DNA of 7,426 nt from positions 1-7,426 of the forward strand of contig CAJWCX010000049.1 of the NCBI GenBank assembly GCA_913031405.1, written 5' to 3'. Origin of the DNA: an uncultured Flavobacteriales bacterium (GTDB lineage: Bacteria; Bacteroidota; Bacteroidia; Flavobacteriales_D; Crocinitomicaceae). Made by a program: the position numbers and the translations under genes. Positions 1 to 6,196 of this stretch are shown here, one piece after another. Below the pieces are notes generated by a model, which had not been told where the DNA came from, made no database searches, and saw only the letters and a program-made list of their open reading frames with translations. The first letter of the stretch is position 1, and the number at the start of each line of letters is the position of its first letter.

Positions 1-1
1 T

Positions 2-103
2 GCTTCTGGCATATACTTGATACACGTTCAGGTTCCTGGAATTGGTGAGCGGGTTCTTAAGGCTTTTATATCAATGAGAATGGTCGACCTTCAAGGAATA
101 TAG
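2..103 (+). CDS. C-terminal end of a large Bacteroidota surface-type protein (5' partial)
   Basis: The reading frame is open from the left edge to a TAG at 101-103, giving 33 residues. They begin ASGIYLIHVQVPGIGER and end in MRMVDLQGI. The pattern SG-Y-LIHV-VPG-GE followed by a short 'MR..DL' ending resembles, from memory, the conserved tail of very long secreted or surface proteins of Bacteroidota, which often close with a beta-rich domain reading like 'GVYLIHV...GE..K.FG.MRP.DL'. This is recall of a family pattern, not a search result. The start and nearly all of the protein lie outside the window, so function cannot be assigned. No stem-loop terminator follows it; the next gene starts 52 nt later on the same strand. 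Confidence 0.5.
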   Translation, partial: ASGIYLIHVQVPGIGERVLKAFISMRMVDLQGI

Positions 104-155
104 TATATTCGGTATACTTATTGATTTAGTAAAAACTTAACATAAAACAAAAACA

Positions 156-854
156 ATGAGATTACTATTATTTTTATTTGTTCTGAGCATTACAATCAGC
201 ATCAAATCACAAGAATTTAGTTTGCCCGTATTGAGATTTGAATATGATCAATATGAACAAGGAATTGATGAAAAAACCATGAGAATACATCACTCCAAGC
301 ACCATCAAGGTTATGTAAATAAATTAAATAAAGCAGTTCGCGTAGAAGGATTACAGAATATACCTTTAATTGATCTTCTTTTGAAAGCGAGCGAAATGCC
401 CGGTTCTGTTCGTAACAATTCAGGAGGACATTACAATCACACACTTTTTTGGGAAGTACTAACCCCAACATTATCGGATGTTACTCCGGGTAAGATTTCT
501 GTGGAGCTTTCAAAACAAATTGAGAACGATTTTGAAAGCTTTGAGGTGCTCCGATCCGAACTCACCAATGCCGCTGCCAAACGATTTGGATCGGGTTGGG
601 CTTGGCTCGTTGTGATGCCAGATAAAACGTTAAAAGTGACGAGTACTCCAAATCAAGATAATCCTATTATGGATGTTTCCGAAGTAAGGGGGATACCTAT
701 ATTAGGGATTGATGTTTGGGAGCATGCTTACTATTTGAGATATCAGAACAAGCGAGGAGACTATTTAAGTGCGATTTGGTCTTTATTAGATTGGGGTTTG
801 ATCTCTGAAAAGTATAAAGATGCTCTGAAGGATCCTTTATTGAAAAGAATCTAA
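156..854 (+). CDS. sodA: Exported Mn/Fe superoxide dismutase
   Basis: Converts superoxide to hydrogen peroxide and oxygen. The 232-residue protein has the complete Mn/Fe-SOD fold: an N-terminal helical part with HHSKHH (H45-H50), GGHYNHTLFW (90-99), GSGWAWLVV (145-153) and the signature DVWEHAYY (186-193). By alignment with E. coli SodA the metal ligands are H45, H95, D186 and H190, and the gateway tyrosine is Y53. The second-shell glutamine is in NQD (Q167) and a glycine is in GGH, the Mn-type arrangement, though cambialistic enzymes cannot be excluded. Unlike cytosolic SODs it has about 19 extra N-terminal residues, a hydrophobic stretch MRLLLFLFVLSITIS followed by IKSQ, which read as a signal peptide. 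A periplasmic or extracellular location is therefore inferred. The ATG follows an A-rich leader with no Shine-Dalgarno. TATATTCG at 104-111 could be a -7 element, but no TTG lies about 19 nt before it. mgtE follows after 32 nt. Confidence 0.93.
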   Translation: MRLLLFLFVLSITISIKSQEFSLPVLRFEYDQYEQGIDEKTMRIHHSKHHQGYVNKLNKAVRVEGLQNIPLIDLLLKASEMPGSVRNNSGGHYNHTLFWEVLTPTLSDVTPGKISVELSKQIENDFESFEVLRSELTNAAAKRFGSGWAWLVVMPDKTLKVTSTPNQDNPIMDVSEVRGIPILGIDVWEHAYYLRYQNKRGDYLSAIWSLLDWGLISEKYKDALKDPLLKRI

Positions 855-886
855 TAGATTAAAAATAAGGTTAAGAGATATAACTG

Positions 887-2245
887 ATGCAATTTAAACT
901 CACAAAAGAATTTATAGAGCGCCTGAGTGATAAAGTCAATCAAAAGGACGATAAGTGGATTTTGGAACACGTTTTCGAGTTGCACCACGCGGACATTGCC
1001 GATGTATTAGACGAGCTCTCTGCGGAGGAGGCTAAATATGTATATTATTTAGGTGATGAGGAGGTTCAGGCTGACATTCTGATGGATTTGCAGGATGAAA
1101 ACAGAGATGTTCTCATTGATTCGCTGAGCACCAAAGAAATTGCTGACCAGATAGAAAACCTGGACTCAGATGATGCGGCAGATATTTTAGGAGACTTTCC
1201 TGAAGAGAAAATTCAAGAGGTCATTTCTCAGATGGATGATGATGAGGCGGCTGAGGACATTGTTGACCTTCTAAATTATGATGAAGATACCGCCGGAGGA
1301 TTAATGCAGAAAGAATTTTGTGTTGTTCAATTAGACTGGCCCGTAAATCGGGCTATTATGCAGCTCAGAAAACAGGCTGAAGATGTCGAGAAGGTGTTTA
1401 ATATCTTTGTAGTTGATAATGCTGAGCATCTATTGGGAGTTCTTTCATTAAAACGATTACTCATTGCAAATTCATCCACAAAAATTGCTGAGCTTTATAA
1501 TTCGAAGAACATCATTTCTGTTAAAGCTTCAGATTCTTCTGAACAAGTATTTAATGTTATGGAGAAATATGATTTGGTATCCGTTCCTGTTGTTGATTAT
1601 CAGAACAAACTTGTCGGTCGAATTACCATTGATGATGTTGTTGAACAACTTAAGGAAGAGGCAGATAAGGATTTTCAGCTTGCAACGGGTATTTCCGAGC
1701 CCATTCAGTCTGGGGCTAGTATTTGGAAAGTTTCTAAAGCACGCTTGCCCTGGTTGATTATTGGACTTGCTGGCGGAATTCTTGGTGCGAAAGTAATTTC
1801 TGGTTTTGAATTAAGTATTTTCGAACATCCGGAACTTGCTTTTTTTATCCCGCTTATTACGGCGATGGGAGGAAATGTTGGTGTTCAGTCTTCTGCAATT
1901 GTAGTTCAATCTCTGGCCCGTGGAGACCAAAATATTTCTGGAATGATGTCTAAAATTTGGAAGGAAACTTTGGTCGGTATGGTGAATGGCATTCTTTTGT
2001 CCTTGATCATTTTGGCAATTGCCACGGTGTTTGGTGGTTTTAACTTGGGACTTGTTGTGAGTGTCTCTCTTTTCACGGTAATTTTGGTTGCAGCTGTTTT
2101 CGGCACCTTGATACCCTTAGTTTTGGATAAATATGAAATTGATCCTGCTCTGGCGACAGGACCTTTTATAACCACCTTAAATGATGTGGTGGGCTTATTT
2201 ATCTATTTTTCTATTGGTTTGTTTATTTTTAGCTTAATGGGCTAA
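887..2245 (+). CDS. mgtE: Magnesium transporter MgtE
   Basis: Inner-membrane Mg2+ channel gated by cytosolic Mg2+. At 452 residues it matches the usual family length of about 450. Order of parts: an acidic, helical MgtE N domain (about 25-130, rich in DD/EE pairs such as LDSDDAADILGDFPEE); the DEDTAGGLM linker (132-140); two CBS domains (about 141-195 and 200-258, the second ending GRITIDDVVEQ); a connecting 'plug' helix (about 259-285); and a five-helix membrane domain from about 286. Family motifs in the membrane part are PLITAMGGNVGVQSS (322-336) and DPALATGPFITTLNDVVG (419-436). D433 corresponds to the pore aspartate (D432) of Thermus MgtE. In this family Mg2+ binding between the N and CBS domains closes the pore. 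No riboswitch fits in the 32-nt gap upstream, so transcription probably continues from the superoxide dismutase gene or starts inside it. No key residue looks missing. Confidence 0.96.
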   Translation: MQFKLTKEFIERLSDKVNQKDDKWILEHVFELHHADIADVLDELSAEEAKYVYYLGDEEVQADILMDLQDENRDVLIDSLSTKEIADQIENLDSDDAADILGDFPEEKIQEVISQMDDDEAAEDIVDLLNYDEDTAGGLMQKEFCVVQLDWPVNRAIMQLRKQAEDVEKVFNIFVVDNAEHLLGVLSLKRLLIANSSTKIAELYNSKNIISVKASDSSEQVFNVMEKYDLVSVPVVDYQNKLVGRITIDDVVEQLKEEADKDFQLATGISEPIQSGASIWKVSKARLPWLIIGLAGGILGAKVISGFELSIFEHPELAFFIPLITAMGGNVGVQSSAIVVQSLARGDQNISGMMSKIWKETLVGMVNGILLSLIILAIATVFGGFNLGLVVSVSLFTVILVAAVFGTLIPLVLDKYEIDPALATGPFITTLNDVVGLFIYFSIGLFIFSLMG

Positions 2246-2252
2246 TTCAAAG

Positions 2253-2284
2253 TTTCTGAATTTCTTAGTATTTTTTTATATTCG
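2253..2284 (+). promoter_or_regulatory. Probable promoter of the tRNA-Ser gene
   Basis: TTTCTG at 2253-2258 and TATATTCG at 2277-2284 are separated by 18 nt and lie just before the tRNA, whose first base is 2299. This resembles the Bacteroidota primary-sigma pattern (TTG or TTTG near -33, TAnnTTTG near -7) with one change in each box. The -7-like octamer ends 14 nt before the mature tRNA end, leaving room for a short 5' leader removed by RNase P. It lies in the gap after mgtE, so the tRNA is probably transcribed on its own. The assignment rests on spacing and resemblance only. Confidence 0.45.
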
Positions 2285-2298
2285 CGTCCCAAATTATT

Positions 2299-2386
2299 GG
2301 AGAGGTGTCCGAGTGGTTGAAGGAGCACGCCTGGAAAGTGTGTATACGCCGAAAGCGTATCGAGGGTTCGAATCCCTCTCTCTCCG
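2299..2386 (+). tRNA. tRNA-Ser (anticodon GGA)
   Basis: An 88-nt class II tRNA can be folded by eye. The acceptor stem pairs 2299-2305 (GGAGAGG) with 2379-2385 (TCTCTCC), including one terminal G-T wobble, and the discriminator base is G2386. The D arm contains GAGTGGTTGAAGG. The anticodon stem pairs 2326-2330 with 2338-2342 around the loop CTGGAAA, placing the anticodon GGA at 2333-2335, which reads UCC and UCU. The long variable arm that marks Ser, Leu and Tyr tRNAs has a 6-bp stem (2344-2349 with 2355-2360) and a CGAAA loop. The T arm is GAGGG, TTCGAAT, CCCTC. After G2386 the DNA reads CAAA, so the CCA end is not encoded and must be added enzymatically. The G73 discriminator and long variable arm agree with serine identity. 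Confidence 0.97.
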
Positions 2387-2479
2387 CAAAAAAATGAGAC
2401 GACGTCAGAAGGAGCTGGTTATATATTGCCCGTTTTATCTGATTTCCAAGTAGATTCTCATTATCCATTGTCAAAATAA

Positions 2480-2509
2480 TTGTGTAAAAGCAAAAAAATA
2501 TTATTTTTG
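2480..2509 (+). promoter_or_regulatory. Bacteroidota sigma-70-type promoter for the ExbB/ExbD operon
   Basis: TTG at 2480-2482 (ATTG from 2479) is followed after exactly 19 nt by TATTTTTG at 2502-2509, a full match to TAnnTTTG. This is the spacing and sequence established for the primary sigma factor of Bacteroides and Flavobacterium. The predicted transcription start is a few bases after 2509, giving a leader of about 30-35 nt before the ATG at 2549. It is the only clear promoter before the five-gene run ending at 6196. No operator or riboswitch structure is visible between it and the start codon. Confidence 0.7.
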
Positions 2510-2548
2510 ACACTTATTAAATCAACATAGAGTTTCAATTTATTAATT

Positions 2549-3385
2549 ATGAAAAATATGATCAAATCTTTAGCCTTTTTATTGGTATTGTCCTTAGGAT
2601 GCACACTTAACCTTTCTGCACAGACTGATGGAGATAATGAACAATCCGATACCAATGTTGTCGAAATGTCGGCAGATCAAACGGTAGCCGAAGCAGCAAA
2701 TGAGGGCGCTTTGGAAACAAAAGATGGCGATGACGCCGAAGAAAAAGAATTAGGCTTTTCTCAAAAGCTAAAGCAAAAGTTCATACAGGGTGATCCATTA
2801 TGGATGACTCCAGTATTACTTTGTTTAATTATAGGTATGGCCCTTTCTATAGAGCGTGTGGTTTACCTAAATCTATCTACTATTGACACTAACAAGTTTA
2901 AGCAGAGTATAGAAGATGCGCTTAAATCTGGCGGAGTAGAAGCAGCAAAAGAGGTTGCGCGTAATACAAGGGGACCAATAGCTTCTATATATTATCAGGG
3001 TTTATCAAGAGCAGATGAGGGCGTTGACGTAGTAGAAAAAGCCATCATATCTTATGGAGGAGTTCAAAACGGACTTTTAGAAAAGGGAATGACTTGGTTG
3101 CAATTATTTATAGCACTTTCTCCAATGCTTGGGTTCTTAGGAACTGTTATTGGTATGATTCAAGCCTTTGAGCAAATTGTTAAGGATGGACAGGTATCAC
3201 CAATTACTGTTGCTGGTGGTATTCAGGTATCTCTTTTAACAACTGTTTTTGGTTTGATTTCGGCCATTATACTTCAGATTTTTTACAATTACATCACTAG
3301 TAAAGTAGATAGTGTAGTGAATGAAATGGAAGAAGCTTCTATTTCATTGATAGATATGATGCTTGCGAATAAAGTTGTAAAATAA
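2549..3385 (+). CDS. exbB: ExbB/TolQ/MotA-type proton channel protein
   Basis: Inner-membrane subunit that, with ExbD partners, lets protons through and converts the flow into mechanical work on a periplasmic or outer-membrane partner. The 278-residue protein starts with a hydrophobic segment (5-20) ending NLSAQ (21-25), like a signal peptide or extra N-terminal anchor. An acidic low-complexity stretch follows (about 27-68, many D, E and A). The MotA/TolQ/ExbB core begins near 80, with membrane helices at about 84-106, 183-209 and 220-247. Diagnostic signs are the cytosolic loop with ARNTRGPIASIYYQGL (137-152), LSPMLGFLGTVIGMIQAF (190-207) and the T/G/S-rich third helix VAGGIQVSLLTTVFGL (221-236). 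C18 lies in SLGC, but the -3 residue is S, so a lipoprotein is less likely than cleavage after SAQ. It is first in a five-gene run with its own promoter. ExbB, TolQ and MotA cannot be separated by eye, but the ExbD neighbours favour ExbB/TolQ. Confidence 0.93.
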   Translation: MKNMIKSLAFLLVLSLGCTLNLSAQTDGDNEQSDTNVVEMSADQTVAEAANEGALETKDGDDAEEKELGFSQKLKQKFIQGDPLWMTPVLLCLIIGMALSIERVVYLNLSTIDTNKFKQSIEDALKSGGVEAAKEVARNTRGPIASIYYQGLSRADEGVDVVEKAIISYGGVQNGLLEKGMTWLQLFIALSPMLGFLGTVIGMIQAFEQIVKDGQVSPITVAGGIQVSLLTTVFGLISAIILQIFYNYITSKVDSVVNEMEEASISLIDMMLANKVVK

Positions 3386-3400
3386 AACACAAAGATTTTT

Positions 3401-3880
3401 ATGAAAGATCAATTAACACAACAAATACTGAACATCTCCAAAGTCGTATTGGCTTCAGCAGGGGTTGCTCTTTGCGTTTGGCTTATTGCGGGTGGGTATC
3501 CCGAGTCTGACGATAAGATTTCGGAAATCGACGCATTCGTTAATGGCGATTCTGGACATTTTTTCGCAATTGATTATGTGATTTATGTCATTGGTTTGGC
3601 ACTGATTGCTGTCATAGGATTTTTCATTTACCAATTGGTTATTCGTCCTAAAAGGACAGCTCTTTCAATACTTGGCTTACTCATAAGTGCACTTGTATTT
3701 ATCGTTTTGTTTTACTCGGGCTCAACAGATACAATCGCAGACCTACAGGTGAAACCAGAACAGGTTGGACCAAGCACGATTGCCTTGACGACTGCGGGTA
3801 TTTATACCATTGGCATCTGTTTATCTTTAGGTATTTTAGCCATTGTTTTAGGGCCGTTTATGGGTCGATATAGAAAATAA
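3401..3880 (+). CDS. Four-helix membrane protein of unknown function in the ExbB/ExbD cluster
   Basis: I do not recognise a named family. The 159-residue protein has four predicted membrane helices, at about 13-31, 56-80, 85-106 and 128-152, with a basic turn IRPKRT (81-86) between helices 2 and 3 and a basic end GRYRK. By the positive-inside rule the 81-86 loop and both termini face the cytosol. Two loops of about 20 residues, GGYPESDDKISEIDAFVNG (31-49) and a second near 107-127 with GSTDTIADLQVKPEQVGP, then face the periplasm. It lies 15 nt after exbB and 5 nt before exbD, so it is almost certainly co-transcribed and probably belongs to the same membrane complex. From memory, a hypothetical membrane protein in this slot is common in Bacteroidota clusters of this kind. 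An assembly factor or extra channel subunit is an inference only. Confidence 0.85.
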   Translation: MKDQLTQQILNISKVVLASAGVALCVWLIAGGYPESDDKISEIDAFVNGDSGHFFAIDYVIYVIGLALIAVIGFFIYQLVIRPKRTALSILGLLISALVFIVLFYSGSTDTIADLQVKPEQVGPSTIALTTAGIYTIGICLSLGILAIVLGPFMGRYRK

Positions 3881-3885
3881 ACCCT

Positions 3886-4653
3886 ATGGCGAAAAGAGAT
3901 ATTCCAGAAATTAATGCAGGGTCCATGGCGGATATCGCCTTTCTTCTGTTGCTGTTTTTCCTCGTAACAACAACAATGGATAAAGATATGGCGTATATTC
4001 GAAAAATACCTCAAAAACTTGATGTTCCACCACCTGATGATATAGAGATTCAGGCAAGGAACGTTTTAAAAATAGAGGCCAACAGTCAAAATCAAATCAA
4101 GGTAAGAAACACTTATCCAGACCCAAGTGAGATATCAGAATCTATTCTTGAGTTTTACCGAACCAGCGAAAAAGTCAATCATCCAGAACTCAACTTCCCT
4201 TTATATTCTACAGCAGATTTGGCATTATGTGAAAGAGAGAAAAGAAAGCTAAATGAGCAAATTGATGGTTTTGATGCTGTTGGTGATGATGAGATGGTAG
4301 TGTTTCTACAATCTGCAATTAAACAATGGGAAGATAAAGAAAAGGCTTTGAAACTGCTTGAACGTGTTACCGGTCTCACAGAACTTCGTGAAATAGACAA
4401 GCAAGCACACATCAAAATTGTTGTTCAAAAAGCGACTACATATTCCATTTACACACAAATTCACAATGAAATAGAAGAAGCGGTAAACATTCTCAGAAAT
4501 GATAAATGTAAAGAGCTTTTTGGTGAGAAATATACTGTAATGAATTTTAGATACAATCAGAATCCGGATGAGAACCAAGAGGATAAAGACAAATTGGATC
4601 TAATTAAGATTTTGTATCCTGGAAAAATTATAGAAGTAGAACCTAAAAACTAA
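3886..4653 (+). CDS. exbD: ExbD/TolR-type biopolymer transport protein, long form
   Basis: Partner of ExbB: one membrane helix near the N-terminus carries the essential proton-binding aspartate, and the rest is periplasmic. The short cytosolic start MAKRDIPEINAGS leads into SMADIAFLLLLFFLVTTT (13-30), where D16 is the expected aspartate. The periplasmic part has a first strand region (NVLKIEANSQNQIKV, 59-73) and a final strand-helix unit (IKIVVQKATTYSIYTQIHNEIEEA, reading across 176-199), as in ExbD/TolR. At 255 residues it is far longer than the usual 130-150. The extra length is about 95-172, a charged region likely to be helical (for example EREKRKLNEQIDGFD), plus an acidic tail after 225. 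The gene lies 5 nt after the four-helix protein and 4 nt before a second ExbD gene. TolR is the main alternative; no TolA or TolB is present to support it. Confidence 0.92.
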   Translation: MAKRDIPEINAGSMADIAFLLLLFFLVTTTMDKDMAYIRKIPQKLDVPPPDDIEIQARNVLKIEANSQNQIKVRNTYPDPSEISESILEFYRTSEKVNHPELNFPLYSTADLALCEREKRKLNEQIDGFDAVGDDEMVVFLQSAIKQWEDKEKALKLLERVTGLTELREIDKQAHIKIVVQKATTYSIYTQIHNEIEEAVNILRNDKCKELFGEKYTVMNFRYNQNPDENQEDKDKLDLIKILYPGKIIEVEPKN

Positions 4654-4657
4654 TACG

Positions 4658-5173
4658 ATGTCTAAGTTTAAAAAAGTAGATGAACGGTCGGCACCAGCAA
4701 TGAATACAGCTTCATTACCTGACATTGTATTCATGCTTCTTTTCTTTTTTATGGTGGCAACTACAACGAAAGAAACAGATCCAACGGTGAAGTATACGGC
4801 ACCTAGTGGATCTGAAACTGAAGACTTGACCCCGTATAAACAGCGATCTGAAATAGATTTCCTTTACTTAGGAAGACCAAGAAATCCAAGCAGGGCAAGT
4901 GCTTTTGAATATGGTTTTGCTTTGTCATTAGATAACGTTGTTAGAGCTAAGGCAGATGGTTTGTATACAACAAACAAGGTTGGTGAGTGGAAACAGAACA
5001 AGTTTGATTCAAAACCAGCTAGAATGAAAAAACCTATTGATGGTGTAATCACTTGCATCAAGGCTGATCAGGAGGCTCCTGCAGGTTTGATTTTTGAAAT
5101 CAGGAAACAACTGCAGGAAGTGGATGCCTTGAAAATTGCCTATTCTGTTAAGGATTTGGGGGTAAATAATTAG
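4658..5173 (+). CDS. exbD: ExbD/TolR-type biopolymer transport protein, second paralogue
   Basis: The 171-residue protein has the ExbD plan: a basic cytosolic start (MSKFKKVDERSAP), one membrane helix SLPDIVFMLLFFFMVATTT (19-37) with D22 as the predicted proton-carrying aspartate, then a periplasmic domain. In that domain IDFLYLGRP (66-74) and FALSLDN (87-93) look like the first strands. VITCIKADQEAPAGLIFEI (130-148) matches the conserved 'V.I.AD....' turn, with KAD at 135-137, before the last helix and the strand LKIAYSV. It differs from the upstream ExbD in the helix (LPDIVFM versus MADIAFL), in length and in keeping the AD motif, so it is not a recent duplicate. ExbD proteins act as dimers inside an ExbB pentamer, so two unlike ExbDs encoded together suggest either a heterodimer or two alternative complexes. 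The start is ATG, 4 nt after the previous stop. Confidence 0.93.
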   Translation: MSKFKKVDERSAPAMNTASLPDIVFMLLFFFMVATTTKETDPTVKYTAPSGSETEDLTPYKQRSEIDFLYLGRPRNPSRASAFEYGFALSLDNVVRAKADGLYTTNKVGEWKQNKFDSKPARMKKPIDGVITCIKADQEAPAGLIFEIRKQLQEVDALKIAYSVKDLGVNN

Positions 5174-5188
5174 TCCATTCTTTAATTG

Positions 5189-6196
5189 ATGGAGCTGATT
5201 TCGTCAGAAAATATTTCTGAAAATCTTATTGAATTACTCGAAGGAATAGAGCTTGGCACCAATGGTGCCCGGTATATCCACATGGATACGCGGGATCGAA
5301 TAAAAGATGCAGACCATCCTATTTCTTATTCATTGGTTCGAAATCAACAACTAATTGCCAACATTACATTTTGTCGGCGCAAGGTGGGTTATTATCTAAG
5401 ATACTTTGCTTTTTCACGGACCTTTCAAAATAAATCGGCTAAAAAACCGAAAATAAAATCAAAACCATCTCCCTTTGAAAATAAGATTGAGGAGGTATTT
5501 GAGAAGTTGAAAATGTTACAACCTAGTCTTCCGATGTATGCATATATAGAGTATGAAAATGATCGTAGTCGTTTATTTTCGGAACGATTTGGTTTCTCCC
5601 CATATACAGATATTGTCTCTAGAACATATAGCCGTTTTAATCCAAAAAAAAATCCAAAAGCAGCGTTTTTTGACGATTGGAATGCACTTAGAGCTCAAGT
5701 TGCGACTGAGTACTCTAATAATGAATTTTATCACACGTTTCATATTCATAAGGGTCCCTATGTGATTCTTAAAAATAATGAGGGACAGATCACTTCTTTT
5801 GCCAAGTTCACAAAGGTTCATTGGAAAATAAAAAGACTCCCTGGTCGCTTTGGAGGTCTCTTTGTGAAAGTCATTCCATATATCCCAGTACTAAATAAAT
5901 TGCTTCGTCCAGACGATCATTACTTTCTTGTTCCAGATATCGTATTTACTCGAAAAAAGTCCCCAAAAGAAGTTGAATCCCTATTTGATAGTGCATTAAG
6001 TTTATACAATGTATCTTCTTTGATTTGGTTTGTAGATCCCAATCAGGATTTGTATCGAAAGACTAAAAATAAAATGAGGTGGGGAGTTTTAGACAAAATA
6101 ATTGGTGAGAAAAAAGTGGCCCTAGTTTGTAGAAATAAATCCTCTTCTTATGAGGCAAATCGACCTGTTTTTGTGAGTGCTTTTGATATCATTTAA
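5189..6196 (+). CDS. Conserved-looking cytosolic protein, possibly with an acetyltransferase-like (GNAT) fold
   Basis: I do not recognise the family with confidence. I chose ATG at 5189 (335 residues); a TTG one codon earlier (5186) is in frame but less likely. No signal peptide or membrane helix is seen. The first half has alternating strands and helices that resemble a GNAT domain: SYSLVRNQQLIANITFCRR (47-65) could be the central hairpin, FENKIEEVFEKLKML (96-110) a helix, and MYAYIEYENDRSRLFSERFGF (116-136) recalls the 'N...A..ly.k.GF' end of acetyltransferases. Residues 80-95 are a basic, K-rich linker. The second half has another strand set (YVILKNNEGQITSFAKF, 191-207; SSLIWFVDPNQDLYRK, 276-291), perhaps a second degenerate copy. 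A clear acetyl-CoA loop (Q/RxxGxG/A) is not visible. The gene follows exbD by 15 nt and ends the run. Its 3' end overlaps the convergent gene by 4 bp at TTAA (6193-6196). Confidence 0.8.
   Translation: MELISSENISENLIELLEGIELGTNGARYIHMDTRDRIKDADHPISYSLVRNQQLIANITFCRRKVGYYLRYFAFSRTFQNKSAKKPKIKSKPSPFENKIEEVFEKLKMLQPSLPMYAYIEYENDRSRLFSERFGFSPYTDIVSRTYSRFNPKKNPKAAFFDDWNALRAQVATEYSNNEFYHTFHIHKGPYVILKNNEGQITSFAKFTKVHWKIKRLPGRFGGLFVKVIPYIPVLNKLLRPDDHYFLVPDIVFTRKKSPKEVESLFDSALSLYNVSSLIWFVDPNQDLYRKTKNKMRWGVLDKIIGEKKVALVCRNKSSSYEANRPVFVSAFDII

Noticed and set aside
1464..1757. Alternative-frame open frame inside mgtE
   Set aside because: It lies wholly within a strong full-length MgtE frame and its translation shows no family features. 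The same applies to the open frames inside the exbD genes and the gene at 5189.
887..2245. Possible Mg2+ riboswitch controlling mgtE
   Set aside because: Only 32 nt separate mgtE from the upstream stop codon, too short for an M-box or similar aptamer, and no stem structure is visible there.
2393..2462. Inverted repeat AATGAGA (2393-2399) and TCTCATT (2456-2462) after the tRNA
   Set aside because: Only 7 bp with a 56-nt spacer, no GC-rich stem and no T run directly after it. Too weak for a terminator or regulatory RNA.
2265..2513. Minus-strand open frame of 82 codons across the tRNA, reading AEREGFEPS and FRRIHTFQACSFNHSD
   Set aside because: It is the antisense of the tRNA-Ser gene. This peptide is a well-known false protein produced by translating tRNA-Ser genes backwards.
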